Made by a program: the position numbers and the translations under genes
Part shown: positions 51,067 to 60,684 of the stretch, piece after piece
How positions within the stretch are numbered: the stretch's first letter is position 1
Layout of the letters: each line of letters begins with the position of its first letter
The notes under the pieces: generated by a model
Told to the model about the DNA's origin: nothing
The model's input: the letters and a program-made list of their open reading frames with translations, nothing else
Database searches by the model: none
Assembly (NCBI GenBank): GCA_027486655.1
Contig: JAIXOR010000003.1
Location: 62,001-126,000, forward strand
Direction of reading: 5' to 3'
Length of the DNA: 64,000 bases
From: Verrucomicrobiaceae bacterium
Lineage (GTDB): Bacteria > Verrucomicrobiota > Verrucomicrobiia > Verrucomicrobiales > Akkermansiaceae

Positions 51067-52653
51067 ATGACGGCCCTTCCGAAAACCCTCCGAGCGCTTC
51101 TTGTGAACGCAATCCTTGCCGGCTCGATCGGGCCCGCGGCCATCGCGGCGGCACCCGACCGGCCGAACATCGTTTTCTTTCTGGTGGATGACATGGGCTG
51201 GCAGGACAGCTCGGTCCCCTTCCATACCGAGAGCACGCCGTTCAACCGGTTCTTCCACACGCCGTCCATGGAGCGCCTCGCGGCCAGCGGCGTCCGTTTC
51301 ACCCAGGCCTATTCCTGCGCCGTCTGCACCCCCACCCGGGTCTCGTGGCTCACGGGACTCAACGCCACCAGCCACCACGTCACCAACTGGACGCTCAAAG
51401 GCGAAACCTCGCGGAAATCCGCCAGTCTGCTGCCTCCGGATTGGAAACGCGAGGGACTCCAGCCTGGCGATCACCCCACGCTGGCAGGCATCCTCCGGGA
51501 TTCCGGATACCGGACGATCCATGTCGGCAAAGCCCATTGGGGAGCCGTGGGCACCCCGGGCGCGGATCCGCTGAGGCTGGGCTTCGAGGTGAACATCGCC
51601 GGCCACGCCGCAGGAGCCCCCGAAAGCTTCCAGGGGCTCGACCGGTATGGCGAGGGCCGCCCGGGCAAGGAGGTCTGGGCCGTGCCGGGCCTTCAGGAAT
51701 ACAAGGGCAAGGACATCCACCTCACCGACGCCCTCACCCGGGAAGCCTGCCGCGAGATCGAGAAATCCGTCACCGAGCTGCGCAAACCGTTCTTCCTCTA
51801 CCTCTCCCACTACGCGGTCCACACCCCGCTCCAGCCGCACAAGCCGTGGATCGACCGCTATCAGGACCAAGCCGTCGACCGCTCCGAGAAATGGTATGCA
51901 TCGATGGTCGAGGGCATGGACGCATCGCTTGGCACGGTGATGGACAAGCTCGTGTCCCTCGGCGTGGCGGCGGACACGCTTGTGGTCTTCTACACCGACA
52001 ACGGCGGCCTCAGCCATGTGGCGAGAGGCAGGAACATTCTCGGCACCGGACAGGATACCCACAACCTCCCGCTGCGCGAAGGCAAGGGCTCCGCCTACGA
52101 GGGTGGCATCCGCGTGCCCGCCATCGTCTCCTGGGCCGCCGTCGCGCCGGACCGCCCACTCCAACAACGCATCCCGGTCTCCCCGGGTTCACGCTGTGCC
52201 CGCCCCATCCTCGTCGAGGACCTTTTCCCCGCCTTCCTCGCGTGGAGCGGCGCACGCAAACCCGCGGATCTGGAAATCGACGGCATCGACTTCACGCCAA
52301 GCCTCGCCAGCCCCGGCGACTCGCGCCGCGACGCCCCGCTTTTCTGGCATTTCCCCAACGTCTGGACTCCCTACCCCGAAGGTTCCACCACCGGATACCA
52401 ACCGCACAGCGTGATCCGCTCCGGCGATTGGAAAGCCATCCATTTCTACGAATCCGGCCGCTGGGAACTCTATCACCTCGCCACCGACCTCGGGGAGAAA
52501 AACAACCTCGCCCGCCGGGAACCTGCAAAACTCCGCGAGCTTGCCGGGGTTCTGCTTGAGCGACTCACCCGCACCCGTTCGCCGTGGCCCGTCGATCGCG
52601 CCACCGGAAAACCCCGCCCCATGCGCCTGCCTCCTACCCCGGATACCCCGTGA
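51067..52653 (+). CDS. Sulfatase S1, Cys-type, secreted
   Basis: A 528-residue periplasmic or secreted sulfatase with a signal peptide (TLRALLVNAILAGSIGPAAI). 'NIVFFLVDDMGWQD' gives the metal-binding Asp pair, and 'CAVCTPTRVSWLTG' contains C-T-P-T-R, the sequence in which Cys becomes formylglycine. 'YRTIHVGKAHWG' (Lys/His), 'HYAVHTPLQPHKPW' and 'VVFYTDNGG' complete the active-site set. It would remove sulfate esters from polysaccharides, and the S1 subfamily cannot be set by eye. The stop overlaps the next sulfatase start by 4 nt, so they are a coupled pair. The formylglycine-generating enzyme is not in the window. Confidence 0.92.
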   Translation: MTALPKTLRALLVNAILAGSIGPAAIAAAPDRPNIVFFLVDDMGWQDSSVPFHTESTPFNRFFHTPSMERLAASGVRFTQAYSCAVCTPTRVSWLTGLNATSHHVTNWTLKGETSRKSASLLPPDWKREGLQPGDHPTLAGILRDSGYRTIHVGKAHWGAVGTPGADPLRLGFEVNIAGHAAGAPESFQGLDRYGEGRPGKEVWAVPGLQEYKGKDIHLTDALTREACREIEKSVTELRKPFFLYLSHYAVHTPLQPHKPWIDRYQDQAVDRSEKWYASMVEGMDASLGTVMDKLVSLGVAADTLVVFYTDNGGLSHVARGRNILGTGQDTHNLPLREGKGSAYEGGIRVPAIVSWAAVAPDRPLQQRIPVSPGSRCARPILVEDLFPAFLAWSGARKPADLEIDGIDFTPSLASPGDSRRDAPLFWHFPNVWTPYPEGSTTGYQPHSVIRSGDWKAIHFYESGRWELYHLATDLGEKNNLARREPAKLRELAGVLLERLTRTRSPWPVDRATGKPRPMRLPPTPDTP

Positions 52654-53951
52654 AATCCCTGTTCCTGCTCCTCGCCTCCACCCTGCTCGCCTCCGCGGCG
52701 GAGAAACCCAACGTCCTCGTCCTGTTCTCCGATGACGCGGGCTACGCGGACTTCGGCTTCCAGGCCCATGCGGATCCAGCTCTGGCCGCGCTCACCCCCA
52801 ACCTCACCCGCCTTGCCCGGGAAGGAGCCGTGTTCCGCCAGGCCTACGTCACCGGTGCGGTCTGCTCGCCCTCCCGCGCAGGGGCCCTCACCGGGCGCTA
52901 CCAGCAACGCTTCGGCCACGAGAAAAACATCCCCGCCGGCTACATGAAAGGCGGACTGCCGCTCCAGGAACGCCTCGCCGGAGATCGACTCAAACCGCTC
53001 GGATACCGCACCGGCCTCATCGGCAAGTGGCACCTCGGTTATCCGCAGGCCTACCAACCCGCGCAGCGCGGATTCGATCACTTTTTCGGCCTGCTCCAGG
53101 GCTCTCGCCCGTATTTCCCGCTCAAGAAAATCCAGCCGCACACCAGCTTCTTCAACGACGGTAAGCCCACCCCGGAGGCCGGTTACACCACCGACCGCAT
53201 CGGTGACGGAGCCTGCGCCTTCATCGAGGCGAACAAGGACCATCCGTTCTTCCTCTTTGTCTCCTTCACCGCCCCGCACGGACCGCTTCAGGCGAAGCCC
53301 GAATTGCTGGAAAAACTCAAACACATCCCCGAAGGCAAACGCCGGAAATACGCCGCACTCGTCGCCAACCTCGATGAAAACTGCGGCAGGATCCTCGCCC
53401 GGCTCGACTCGCTCCAACTCACCGGCAAGACCCTCGTCGTCTTCTCCAACGACAACGGCGGCCAGACACTCACCGGAGCCCTCAACACCCCCCTGCGCGG
53501 CCACAAGGGCCAGCTCACCGAGGGCGGCATCCGCGTGCCCATGGCCATGCGCCTCCCCGGCACCATCCCGCCAGGTCTCAGCATCGACACCCCGGTCATC
53601 ACGCTCGACTGGCTGCCCACCTTCCTCGAACTCGCCGGCTCCAAGCCCGATTCCGCCTGGAAAACCGACGGCCTCAGCCTGCTCCCGCTGCTCACCGGCA
53701 AACCCGGCAATTTCCCCACACGCTGCCTCCACTGGCGCACCCAGGGCGATCAAGGACCCATCGCCATCCGCGAGGGCGATTGGAAACTCATCCTCCGCGT
53801 CCCCTCCCCCAAGGCCGGACCCCAGCTCTATCAGCTCAAGAACGACGTCCACGAATCCAAAAACCTCGCCGCCACCCACCCGGAAAAACTCAAGGATCTC
53901 CAGGCCAAATCCGACGCCTGGGAAGCCACCCTCGCCCGACCGCTCTGGTAA
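52650..53951 (+). CDS. Sulfatase S1, Cys-type, secreted
   Basis: A 433-residue sulfatase starting at GTG 52650 (VKSLFLLLASTLLASA, a signal peptide). The start overlaps the upstream sulfatase stop (GTGA), and a longer upstream frame would be out of context. 'NVLVLFSDDAGYADFGF' holds the metal Asp pair, 'VCSPSRAGALTG' holds C-S-P-S-R for formylglycine, and 'GLIGKWHLGY' and 'FSNDNGGQT' are the other active-site blocks. The two sulfatases differ in length and in the catalytic loop residues, so they probably act on different sulfated positions. They follow the carotenoid cluster but face the other way. Confidence 0.92.
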   Translation: MKSLFLLLASTLLASAAEKPNVLVLFSDDAGYADFGFQAHADPALAALTPNLTRLAREGAVFRQAYVTGAVCSPSRAGALTGRYQQRFGHEKNIPAGYMKGGLPLQERLAGDRLKPLGYRTGLIGKWHLGYPQAYQPAQRGFDHFFGLLQGSRPYFPLKKIQPHTSFFNDGKPTPEAGYTTDRIGDGACAFIEANKDHPFFLFVSFTAPHGPLQAKPELLEKLKHIPEGKRRKYAALVANLDENCGRILARLDSLQLTGKTLVVFSNDNGGQTLTGALNTPLRGHKGQLTEGGIRVPMAMRLPGTIPPGLSIDTPVITLDWLPTFLELAGSKPDSAWKTDGLSLLPLLTGKPGNFPTRCLHWRTQGDQGPIAIREGDWKLILRVPSPKAGPQLYQLKNDVHESKNLAATHPEKLKDLQAKSDAWEATLARPLW

Positions 53952-53986
53952 GACCCGGTTTTCAAGCCCTGCCGCCAAATTTCCGG

Positions 53987-54013
53987 TGGACAATCCCCGC
54001 TCGGGGCGATAAT
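53987..54013 (+). promoter_or_regulatory. Possible promoter of the CAT tRNA
   Basis: TGGACA at 53987-53992 and GATAAT at 54008-54013 are separated by 15 nt, shorter than optimal. The mature tRNA starts 32 nt after it, behind a GC-rich hairpin. Confidence 0.3.
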
Positions 54014-54045
54014 CGTCCGCTCCCCGCTGCGCGGGGCCTGGATCT

Positions 54046-54120
<75 letters not shown>

Positions 54121-54144
54121 GATCCTCCCTTGGAACTTCCGAAG

Positions 54145-55449
54145 TCATCCGGATTTCCGCCCACCCCGTCCCATGCCTGCGGCGGCGGCGAACAGCACGA
54201 GGCCGCCGGTGAAACACAGCGCCTGCCAGAACAGCGCACGTTGGAACGCCGGGCCATTGCCGGAACCGAGCCCGGACAAAAGCAGGGAAAACACCAGAGA
54301 CGCCGTGCCATAGCCGAGGTTGAACACCAGGCCCTTGACGGAAAGCAAGGTGGCGCGCTGCTCGGAGGATGCCACGCTGTGAAGGAAGCGGCTCACCGTG
54401 AAGCCGATGTATCCCAACAGCGTCATGAGCAGGATGGCGGGCAACAGCCCGAACCAAGGCCAGGCCGGAACCAGCGCGAACAGCCCGATCGCGGCCGCCA
54501 CGCCGCCGACGACCAGCGAGGCATTGGTCGAAAGGCGCTGGTTCACCCGGGCGGCGATGCCCGGGACGAACCAGTTCCCCACGGCGATCACCGAACCAAT
54601 CATGCCAAAGGCCCAACCCGGAATCTGGATGAGCCGGTAATACTGGCTGATAAGCGTGGCGAAATTGCGCGTGACGGCATCGATGAGCACCGCGCCGCAC
54701 AGCACCAGCGCGATGTGCCGGGTGGTGAAGGCGAAGACCGCCGTGCGCAGCGTGAGATGGAAGGCCGCGGCACAGCGGCCACGCATGGGCTCCGGGCGCG
54801 GCCGGGTTTCCTCAAAACGCAACGCGATGCAAAGGCAGGCGACCCCTTGCAGGAACACCAGCGCGACCGGCAGGCGGTGGGCGACTTCGACAGGCACTTG
54901 CAGGGAATCCCCCACCCTCGCGTTCCACCAGGATGGATCATAGAGCAGGCCACCCAGGGTCATCGCGATCAGGAAAGCCGCCGAGCGCCAGCGCATGGTG
55001 GTGGCCAGCACTTCGTCCCACGCCGCCTGCCGCCCTTCTTCAGGCAGCGCATCGTAAGCGATGGCCTCGTCCGCACCGCTGGCAGCGGCTTCCGAGGTAC
55101 CGGAAAGGATGCGGTTCACCAGACACAACGCGAAGAGCAGCCATCCGCCGTCCTTCGGGGCCATCAGAAGCACACCCATTTCCAACACCATCAGCGCGGC
55201 GGAAAACACAAGCAGGCGCTTCCTCCCGATGGTGTCCGCCAGCGCGCCGGACGGCACCTCCAGCAGGAAAATCGCCGCAGCCCAGGCGGCGTTGAGCATC
55301 ACATACTGGTCCAGCGTGAGACCGAGGTCGGTGAACAACACGGCCAGCACCGGGTAATAGGCCCGCGCGTTGTAACAAATCGTGAAAAACACGAAAAGCC
55401 GCGGATTGCGCCATGCGAAGGGGCCGCTGCGTCGGAGAAGGGATGGCAC
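54145..55449 (-). CDS. MFS transporter
   Basis: A 434-residue membrane protein with about 12 helices, starting at GTG 55449 (VPSLLRRSGPFAW). The motif 'LEVPSGALADTIGRKRLLVF' is the MFS motif A (G...D..GR..) between helices 2 and 3. Other regions ('LCGAVLIDAVTRNFATL', 'SVIAVGNWFVPGIAARVN') fit the usual helix pattern. A long acidic loop follows helix 4 ('SGADEAIAYDALPEEGRQAA'), as seen in MFS proteins related to the tetracycline or drug-type group. The substrate is unknown. It is divergent from the zinc-ribbon gene, with 96 nt between starts, and its stop lies 24 nt from the CAT tRNA. Confidence 0.88.
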   Translation of the reverse strand: MPSLLRRSGPFAWRNPRLFVFFTICYNARAYYPVLAVLFTDLGLTLDQYVMLNAAWAAAIFLLEVPSGALADTIGRKRLLVFSAALMVLEMGVLLMAPKDGGWLLFALCLVNRILSGTSEAAASGADEAIAYDALPEEGRQAAWDEVLATTMRWRSAAFLIAMTLGGLLYDPSWWNARVGDSLQVPVEVAHRLPVALVFLQGVACLCIALRFEETRPRPEPMRGRCAAAFHLTLRTAVFAFTTRHIALVLCGAVLIDAVTRNFATLISQYYRLIQIPGWAFGMIGSVIAVGNWFVPGIAARVNQRLSTNASLVVGGVAAAIGLFALVPAWPWFGLLPAILLMTLLGYIGFTVSRFLHSVASSEQRATLLSVKGLVFNLGYGTASLVFSLLLSGLGSGNGPAFQRALFWQALCFTGGLVLFAAAAGMGRGGRKSG

Positions 55450-55545
55450 ACGCCGGGTCTCTCATGCCGCAGGCCGCGTGGCAAGCGGGCAGGGCGGGCG
55501 CAGCGGATTTGCTTTTCATCCCGGACTGCGCGGCCACACTTCCCC

Positions 55546-55758
55546 ATGGCTCAAAAATCCCTGTCCTGCCCATCCTGCCAAACCACCTTGAACTACGCCG
55601 GAAGCAAGCGTTTCCACGAAGGCACCCGCTGGGGTCTGTTAGGCGATCTCGGCGAGTTGTTTGTGAACAAGGAGACCTTCGACGTCTATTACTGCCCCGG
55701 CTGTGGCAAGGTGGAGTTCTATGTGGACGGCATCGGCGAGGACCAACGGCCGCACTGA
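55546..55758 (+). CDS. Small zinc-ribbon protein
   Basis: A 70-residue protein (MAQKSLSCPSCQTTLNYAG at the start). 'CPSCQTTLNY' and 'YYCPGCGKVEFYVDG' supply two CxxC knuckles that would bind one zinc. A central segment 'FHEGTRWGLLGDLGELF' is amphipathic. Small zinc ribbons are often regulatory or RNA/protein-binding; function cannot be assigned. The frame is also open upstream of 55546 but lacks coding character there. It converges on the DUF1501 gene with 14 nt between stops. Confidence 0.75.
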   Translation: MAQKSLSCPSCQTTLNYAGSKRFHEGTRWGLLGDLGELFVNKETFDVYYCPGCGKVEFYVDGIGEDQRPH

Positions 55759-55772
55759 ATCACGCGCGTGGC

Positions 55773-57299
55773 TCAGGCGAGGATGTCCTTCACGATCTTC
55801 GCCGGCTCCACGCCGGTGAGGCGCTGGTCGAGCCCCTGGAACTTGAAGCTCAGCCTCTCGTGATCGACTCCTAACAGATGCAGGATCGTCGCGTTGAGGT
55901 CGCGGATGTGCATGGGGTCCTTGACAACGTTGTAGGAGAAGTCATCGGTCTCGCCATAAACCGCCCCGCGTTTCACTCCGCCGCCGGCCATCCACATCGA
56001 GAAGCAGCGCGGGTGGTGGTCGCGGCCGTAGTTGGTCTCCGTGAGTCCTCCCTGCGAATAGACCGTGCGTCCGAACTCGCCGCCCCAGACGACGAGCGTG
56101 TCGTCCAGCAGCCCGCGTTGCTTGAGATCGGCGATGAGCGCGGCGGTGGGCCGGTCCACATCCTCGCAGAGGATCTTCATGCGGTTCGGAAGGTCGCCGT
56201 GGGTGTCCCATCCGCGATGGAAGACCTGGGTGAAGCGCACCCCGCGCTCGGCGAGGCGGCGGGCCATGAGACAGTTGTAGGCGTAGGTTCCGGGTTCCTT
56301 GGCCTTGGGTCCGTACATGTCCCAGATCGACTGCGGTTCATCGGACAGGTCCGTGAGTTCCGGCACGGAGGTCTGCATGCGGAAGGCCATCTCGTATTGG
56401 GCGATGCGGGCGTTGGTTTCCGGATCGCCGATGCGGTCGTGCAGGTCGCGGTTGATCTCGTTGACCCCATCGATCATGGCGCGGCGGATTTCCGATGGGA
56501 CGCCCTTGGGGTTCGAGAGGTGGATGACGGGATCGCCCCCGGAGCGCAGGGCGACGCCGGCGTGTTCGGGAGAGAGGAAACCCGCGGACCAGAGGCGCGA
56601 GGAAAGCGCCTGGATGTTGGAGAAGAGCGGGAGCTTGGAAGTGAGCACGACGAAGGTGGGCAGGTCTTCGTTCACCGAGCCGAGGCCGTAGGAGATCCAC
56701 GAGCCGATCGAGGGTTTGCCCGGCACCATGTTGCCGGAGTTGATGAGCAGGATGGCGGGCTCGTGGTTGATGGCATCGGTGTGCAGCGAGCGCAGCACGG
56801 CGAATTCATCCGCCACCTTCGCCGTGTGGGGAAACAGATCGCTCACCCAGTGGCCAGCCTGGCCGTGTTGTTGGAACTTGAAGATCGAGGGGGCGATGGG
56901 GAAGCGCGTCTGCGAGGCCGTCATGCCGGTGAGCACCTGGCCACCGCGAACGGACTCCGGGAGATCCTGGTCGAAGCGTTTCGCCAGTTCCGGCTTGTAG
57001 TCCCACGTTTCGATCTGCGAGGGAGCCCCAGCCATGAACAGATAGATCGCCCGCTTCGCCTTGGGGGCGTAATGCGGCAGCAGCGCCGCCTGCGGTGGGG
57101 AGGCGGCCGCGGAACCGCGGGAAAAGAGGCTGGCAAGTCCAGCCCAGGCGAGCGACTTGCCGGCCCGGGTGAGGAACTGGCGGCGCGAGGCCAGGGTGGC
57201 CCACTCGGCCTTGAGCGAGTCCGGCACCGGAAGATCGAGGACCGAAGGGCCTTCTCCGCAGTGGTCGGAGCAGAGGTGCTTCATGGGATCGTGATTCAT
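55773..57299 (-). CDS. DUF1501 protein, twin-arginine exported
   Basis: A 508-residue protein with a twin-arginine type signal '[19 protein letters not shown]' near residue 38. DUF1501 blocks are visible: '[20 protein letters not shown]', '[20 protein letters not shown]', '[13 protein letters not shown]' and '[10 protein letters not shown]' with '[20 protein letters not shown]'. DUF1501 is related to alkaline-phosphatase/sulfatase folds, but its reaction is unknown. It almost always accompanies PSD1/PSCyt proteins in Planctomycetes and Verrucomicrobia, and here lies 31 nt downstream of one. Start 57299 ([15 protein letters not shown]) replaces a longer frame of low-complexity Pro/Ser residues. 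It would act in the periplasm. Confidence 0.9.
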   Translation of the reverse strand: MNHDPMKHLCSDHCGEGPSVLDLPVPDSLKAEWATLASRRQFLTRAGKSLAWAGLASLFSRGSAAASPPQAALLPHYAPKAKRAIYLFMAGAPSQIETWDYKPELAKRFDQDLPESVRGGQVLTGMTASQTRFPIAPSIFKFQQHGQAGHWVSDLFPHTAKVADEFAVLRSLHTDAINHEPAILLINSGNMVPGKPSIGSWISYGLGSVNEDLPTFVVLTSKLPLFSNIQALSSRLWSAGFLSPEHAGVALRSGGDPVIHLSNPKGVPSEIRRAMIDGVNEINRDLHDRIGDPETNARIAQYEMAFRMQTSVPELTDLSDEPQSIWDMYGPKAKEPGTYAYNCLMARRLAERGVRFTQVFHRGWDTHGDLPNRMKILCEDVDRPTAALIADLKQRGLLDDTLVVWGGEFGRTVYSQGGLTETNYGRDHHPRCFSMWMAGGGVKRGAVYGETDDFSYNVVKDPMHIRDLNATILHLLGVDHERLSFKFQGLDQRLTGVEPAKIVKDILA

Positions 57300-57330
57300 G
57301 GTGGAGGATGGGGTTCCGGCTTGGAGCAGG

Positions 57331-60300
57331 TTATTTGGTGAGGGTTTCGTCGAGATTGAGGAACTGATTGGCGACCATCGCCCAGGTGGCGATGTCCACC
57401 GGGTCCATGGCGGGGTCCGCCGGTGATTCGCCATTGGTGAGGAGCGCGCGGGCATCCTCGGGCTTGGCTTTGTAGTGCTCCGCGAAGCGCTTGTGCGAAT
57501 CCATCAGCAGGGATTTCTCACGCGCTTGCAGCGGACGGGAGATCAGGGTGAGTGCCATGAAATCGAGGCGCTGTTCGGCCGCGGACGCCTCGCGGATCGC
57601 ACGTTCCGCCAGCTTGCGTGCAGCTTCGAAGAACTGCGGATCGTTCATGCTGACAAGAGCCTGGAGCGGCGTGTTGGTGCGGGCGCGGCGAACACAAACG
57701 ACCTCGCGTGCCTGCGCATCGAAGGTTTCCAGCGAGGGCGGCGGGGCGAAGCGTTTCCAGAAGGTGTAGAGCGAGCGGCGGTAGAGCGCCTCACCGGATT
57801 CCTGCTTGTATTTGAGCGTGTTGGATTCCGGCATGGAAACCGCCTCCCAGATGCCGGGCGGCTGATAGGGTTTCACGGGCGGGCCGCCGGTTTTGTTGAC
57901 AAGCAGCCCGGAGGCTTGCAGGGCGGTATCACGCAGGACCTCGGCATCCATGCGGAATCGTGGACCTCTCGATAGCAGGCGGTTCGAAGGATCCGCGGCA
58001 AGGCGGTCCTGAGTGACCTCGCGGCTCTGGCGGTAGGCGTGCGAAGTGAGCATGAGCTGATAGATATGCCTCAGGTTCCAACCGGACTCACGGAACTCGA
58101 CGGCGAGCCAATCGAGCAGTTCCGGATGGCTGGGCCTGGCACCCATGATGCCGAAGTCATCGGTGGTTTCCACCAGCGCGGTGCCAAAGACCTCCTGCCA
58201 CATCCGGTTGACCGTGACGCGGGCGAAAAGCGGGTTCTCCGCGGAAAACAACCACTCGGCAAGATCGAGGCGGGAGGTTCCCGGTGCGGCGAGCTTGAGG
58301 AACGAAGGCGTGGCGGGAGTGACCATCTCACGGCGCGCGGTGTAGACGCCGCGATCCAGAATCCAGGCATGGCCCAGGGATTCGCGCTCGGTGGCAATCA
58401 TCACCGGCGCGCCACCCTTGCCGGCTTCTTCGATGCGGCGGTCCAGATCGGCAATGGCGGCACGGAGCTTTCCGGCCTCGGGATCGCGACCCACGAAGAA
58501 ACGCTCAAGCACGTTGAAGCGGTCGATGGCCGACCAGGCGGCGGGGTCGGCAGCGGTGGCGACCACCTCTGCGGCGCGGTCCTCGAAGGGAAGTCGTGCG
58601 AATTCAGCATCGCTCAACGCGCGGCGGTAGAGGCGAAGATCCTGGAACGAGGTCTCCCGCAAGAGCGCCTGGTTGTTGTGGCGGCGTCCAAGCTGGAAGG
58701 GCAGCGCGTTGCGGATGGTCTGCCCGGCCTGGAGCGAATCGTTGGTCACCGAAGCAGCCCGCGGCTGGCCGTTGACGAAGAGTTTCAAGCCTTTGGCGCT
58801 ACGGGATCCATCGTAGGCGAAACCGACGTGGACCCACTCGCCGCGCGGGATGCCGGGAGCTTCGACGCGGAGGGCGTGCTGCGGCCATTGGTGGATGATG
58901 TGAACGACGAGCTTGTCCCCATCGATGAAGACATCCCAGCCGCGGTGGGCGAGATCATCGGGCCCGCCCATGCGCGAGAGGATCGCGCCATTGCCGGTGG
59001 TGGCGTTGCCGGTCTTCATGCGCAGGTTGATCCAGGAGCCGGCGGAAAACCCGTGGTCCGCCTCGAAGTCGCCCTGGTCCGGCAGGACGAGCTCTCCGGC
59101 GATGTCGATGCGGGCCGCGGGCCAGAGCCAGACGGACTCGCCCCAGACAAGCGGGTTGGTGGTGGCTTTGTAGGCCGGTGTTTTCGCCCCGGGCGCGGAG
59201 TTCTTCACCACATCGCCCTTGCCTTCGTCGAAGCGGAGGCGGAGCTCCAAAGCCTCGGCGGGCACGGCGGCGGGTTTGTTGCCGGAGCGCAGCCATTCGC
59301 CAAAGCGGGCCGCGGCCGATCTACGAAGGGCATCGTACTTCGCCGCCTCTGCCGAGCGACTGGCGACCAGCGCGTCAAGCGCGGCCTTCGCCTGTCCTTC
59401 GGGCACGTTCAGAATCGGCCGTGTGTCCGCACGATTTTCGTCCCAGGGCTTCTCCGAGGTGTTGTTGAAGAACGCGGCGAGCGAATAGAAATCCTTCTGC
59501 GATACCGGATCGAACTTGTGGTCGTGGCAGGCGGCACAGCCCACGGTCAGCCCCAGGAAGGCGGCCCCGAAGGCCTCGGCGCGGTCGCGGGTGTTGTTGG
59601 CGTGGATTTCCTCGGGAATGGTACCGCCTTCGTTGGTGGAGACGTTGCAACGGATGTAGCCGGTGGCGATCCACTCATCGGCGGATTTCGCGGGGATCTG
59701 ATCGCCCGCGAGCTGCTCGCGGACGAAGGCGTCGTAGCGTTTGTTCGCGGCGAAGGAGCGGATGACGTAGTCGCGATAGGGCCAGATGGCGCGGGCATTG
59801 TCGAAGTGCAGACCGTGGGTATCCGCATATCGGGCGTAATCGAGCCAATAGCGGGTCCGGTGCTCCGCGTAGGCAGAGGAGGAGAAGAGCTTGTCCAGGT
59901 AGGCAAGGTAGGCCTCGTCGCTCGGGTTCTTTGCAAAGGCCTCGACATCGGCGGCGGCGGGCAGCAACCCGGTGAGATCCAGAGCCGCACGCCGGATCAG
60001 CGAACGGGGATCATCGGGCGGGGATGGCGTGAGGTTCTTTTCGGTGAGCTTTGCCTGGATGAAGGAGTCGATCGGATTGCGGACACTCTCCGCGTGGGCG
60101 GCGGGCGGCACTGGCGGTTTCCTGGGCGGAATGAAGGACCAGTGTTCCTCGTATTCCGCGCCCTGCTCGATCCAGCGCTCGACGATGGCGATCTGGTCCG
60201 GAGTGAGTTTCTTGTGGGACTTCGGCGGAGGCATGATGAGGTCCGGATCCTGGGTCTTCATCAGCTTGACGAGCATCGACTCCTCCGGTTTGCCCTTCAC

Positions 60301-60582
60301 GATCACGGTGGAACCGTCCTCGCGGGGCTGGAAGGCGAATTCAGGACGGTCAAATCTCAGTGGCGCCTTCTTGGGCTCACGGGTCCCGGAGTCCGGGCCG
60401 TGGCAATGATAGCAGTTCTCCGAGAGGATCGGCTGGATGTGCGTGTTGAACGAAAGCCGCCCGGACTCGGCAGGCGATGCGGACGTCCGGGCCTTTTCCG
60501 CAGAGGACTCCGCGGAAGGCTTGCACGACGCGCCCAGCAGGGCGGCGAGGGACGGGACGAGGATGACAAGGGCTTTTCTCAT
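57331..60582 (-). CDS. PSD1/PSCyt-domain protein (DUF1549/DUF1553) with cytochrome-like and LamG domains
   Basis: A 1083-residue exported lipoprotein candidate (signal ends 'AALLGASC'). The N-terminal PSCyt1-type segment carries the heme motif 'CYHCHGPDS' and '[10 protein letters not shown]'. DUF1549 follows ('[20 protein letters not shown]', '[16 protein letters not shown]') with a second Cys pair '[11 protein letters not shown]'. A LamG-type jelly roll lies at about residues 455-620 ('[20 protein letters not shown]'), then DUF1553 ('[20 protein letters not shown]', '[17 protein letters not shown]'). Such proteins are abundant in Planctomycetes and Verrucomicrobia and are thought to act in surface carbohydrate oxidation, but the reaction is unknown. 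I use ATG 60582 ([12 protein letters not shown]) because the longer start is a GTG. It lies between Gfo/Idh and DUF1501 genes. Confidence 0.9.
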   Translation of the reverse strand: MRKALVILVPSLAALLGASCKPSAESSAEKARTSASPAESGRLSFNTHIQPILSENCYHCHGPDSGTREPKKAPLRFDRPEFAFQPREDGSTVIVKGKPEESMLVKLMKTQDPDLIMPPPKSHKKLTPDQIAIVERWIEQGAEYEEHWSFIPPRKPPVPPAAHAESVRNPIDSFIQAKLTEKNLTPSPPDDPRSLIRRAALDLTGLLPAAADVEAFAKNPSDEAYLAYLDKLFSSSAYAEHRTRYWLDYARYADTHGLHFDNARAIWPYRDYVIRSFAANKRYDAFVREQLAGDQIPAKSADEWIATGYIRCNVSTNEGGTIPEEIHANNTRDRAEAFGAAFLGLTVGCAACHDHKFDPVSQKDFYSLAAFFNNTSEKPWDENRADTRPILNVPEGQAKAALDALVASRSAEAAKYDALRRSAAARFGEWLRSGNKPAAVPAEALELRLRFDEGKGDVVKNSAPGAKTPAYKATTNPLVWGESVWLWPAARIDIAGELVLPDQGDFEADHGFSAGSWINLRMKTGNATTGNGAILSRMGGPDDLAHRGWDVFIDGDKLVVHIIHQWPQHALRVEAPGIPRGEWVHVGFAYDGSRSAKGLKLFVNGQPRAASVTNDSLQAGQTIRNALPFQLGRRHNNQALLRETSFQDLRLYRRALSDAEFARLPFEDRAAEVVATAADPAAWSAIDRFNVLERFFVGRDPEAGKLRAAIADLDRRIEEAGKGGAPVMIATERESLGHAWILDRGVYTARREMVTPATPSFLKLAAPGTSRLDLAEWLFSAENPLFARVTVNRMWQEVFGTALVETTDDFGIMGARPSHPELLDWLAVEFRESGWNLRHIYQLMLTSHAYRQSREVTQDRLAADPSNRLLSRGPRFRMDAEVLRDTALQASGLLVNKTGGPPVKPYQPPGIWEAVSMPESNTLKYKQESGEALYRRSLYTFWKRFAPPPSLETFDAQAREVVCVRRARTNTPLQALVSMNDPQFFEAARKLAERAIREASAAEQRLDFMALTLISRPLQAREKSLLMDSHKRFAEHYKAKPEDARALLTNGESPADPAMDPVDIATWAMVANQFLNLDETLTK

Positions 60583-60684
60583 GTTCCGAAGCACGCTGAA
60601 AACGGAGCGTTGACCTCACACTCTTACACCAATCGCACGGATCGACAACCCGGGCGGAACCGTGTTCGCGGGAGCGCCACCGCA

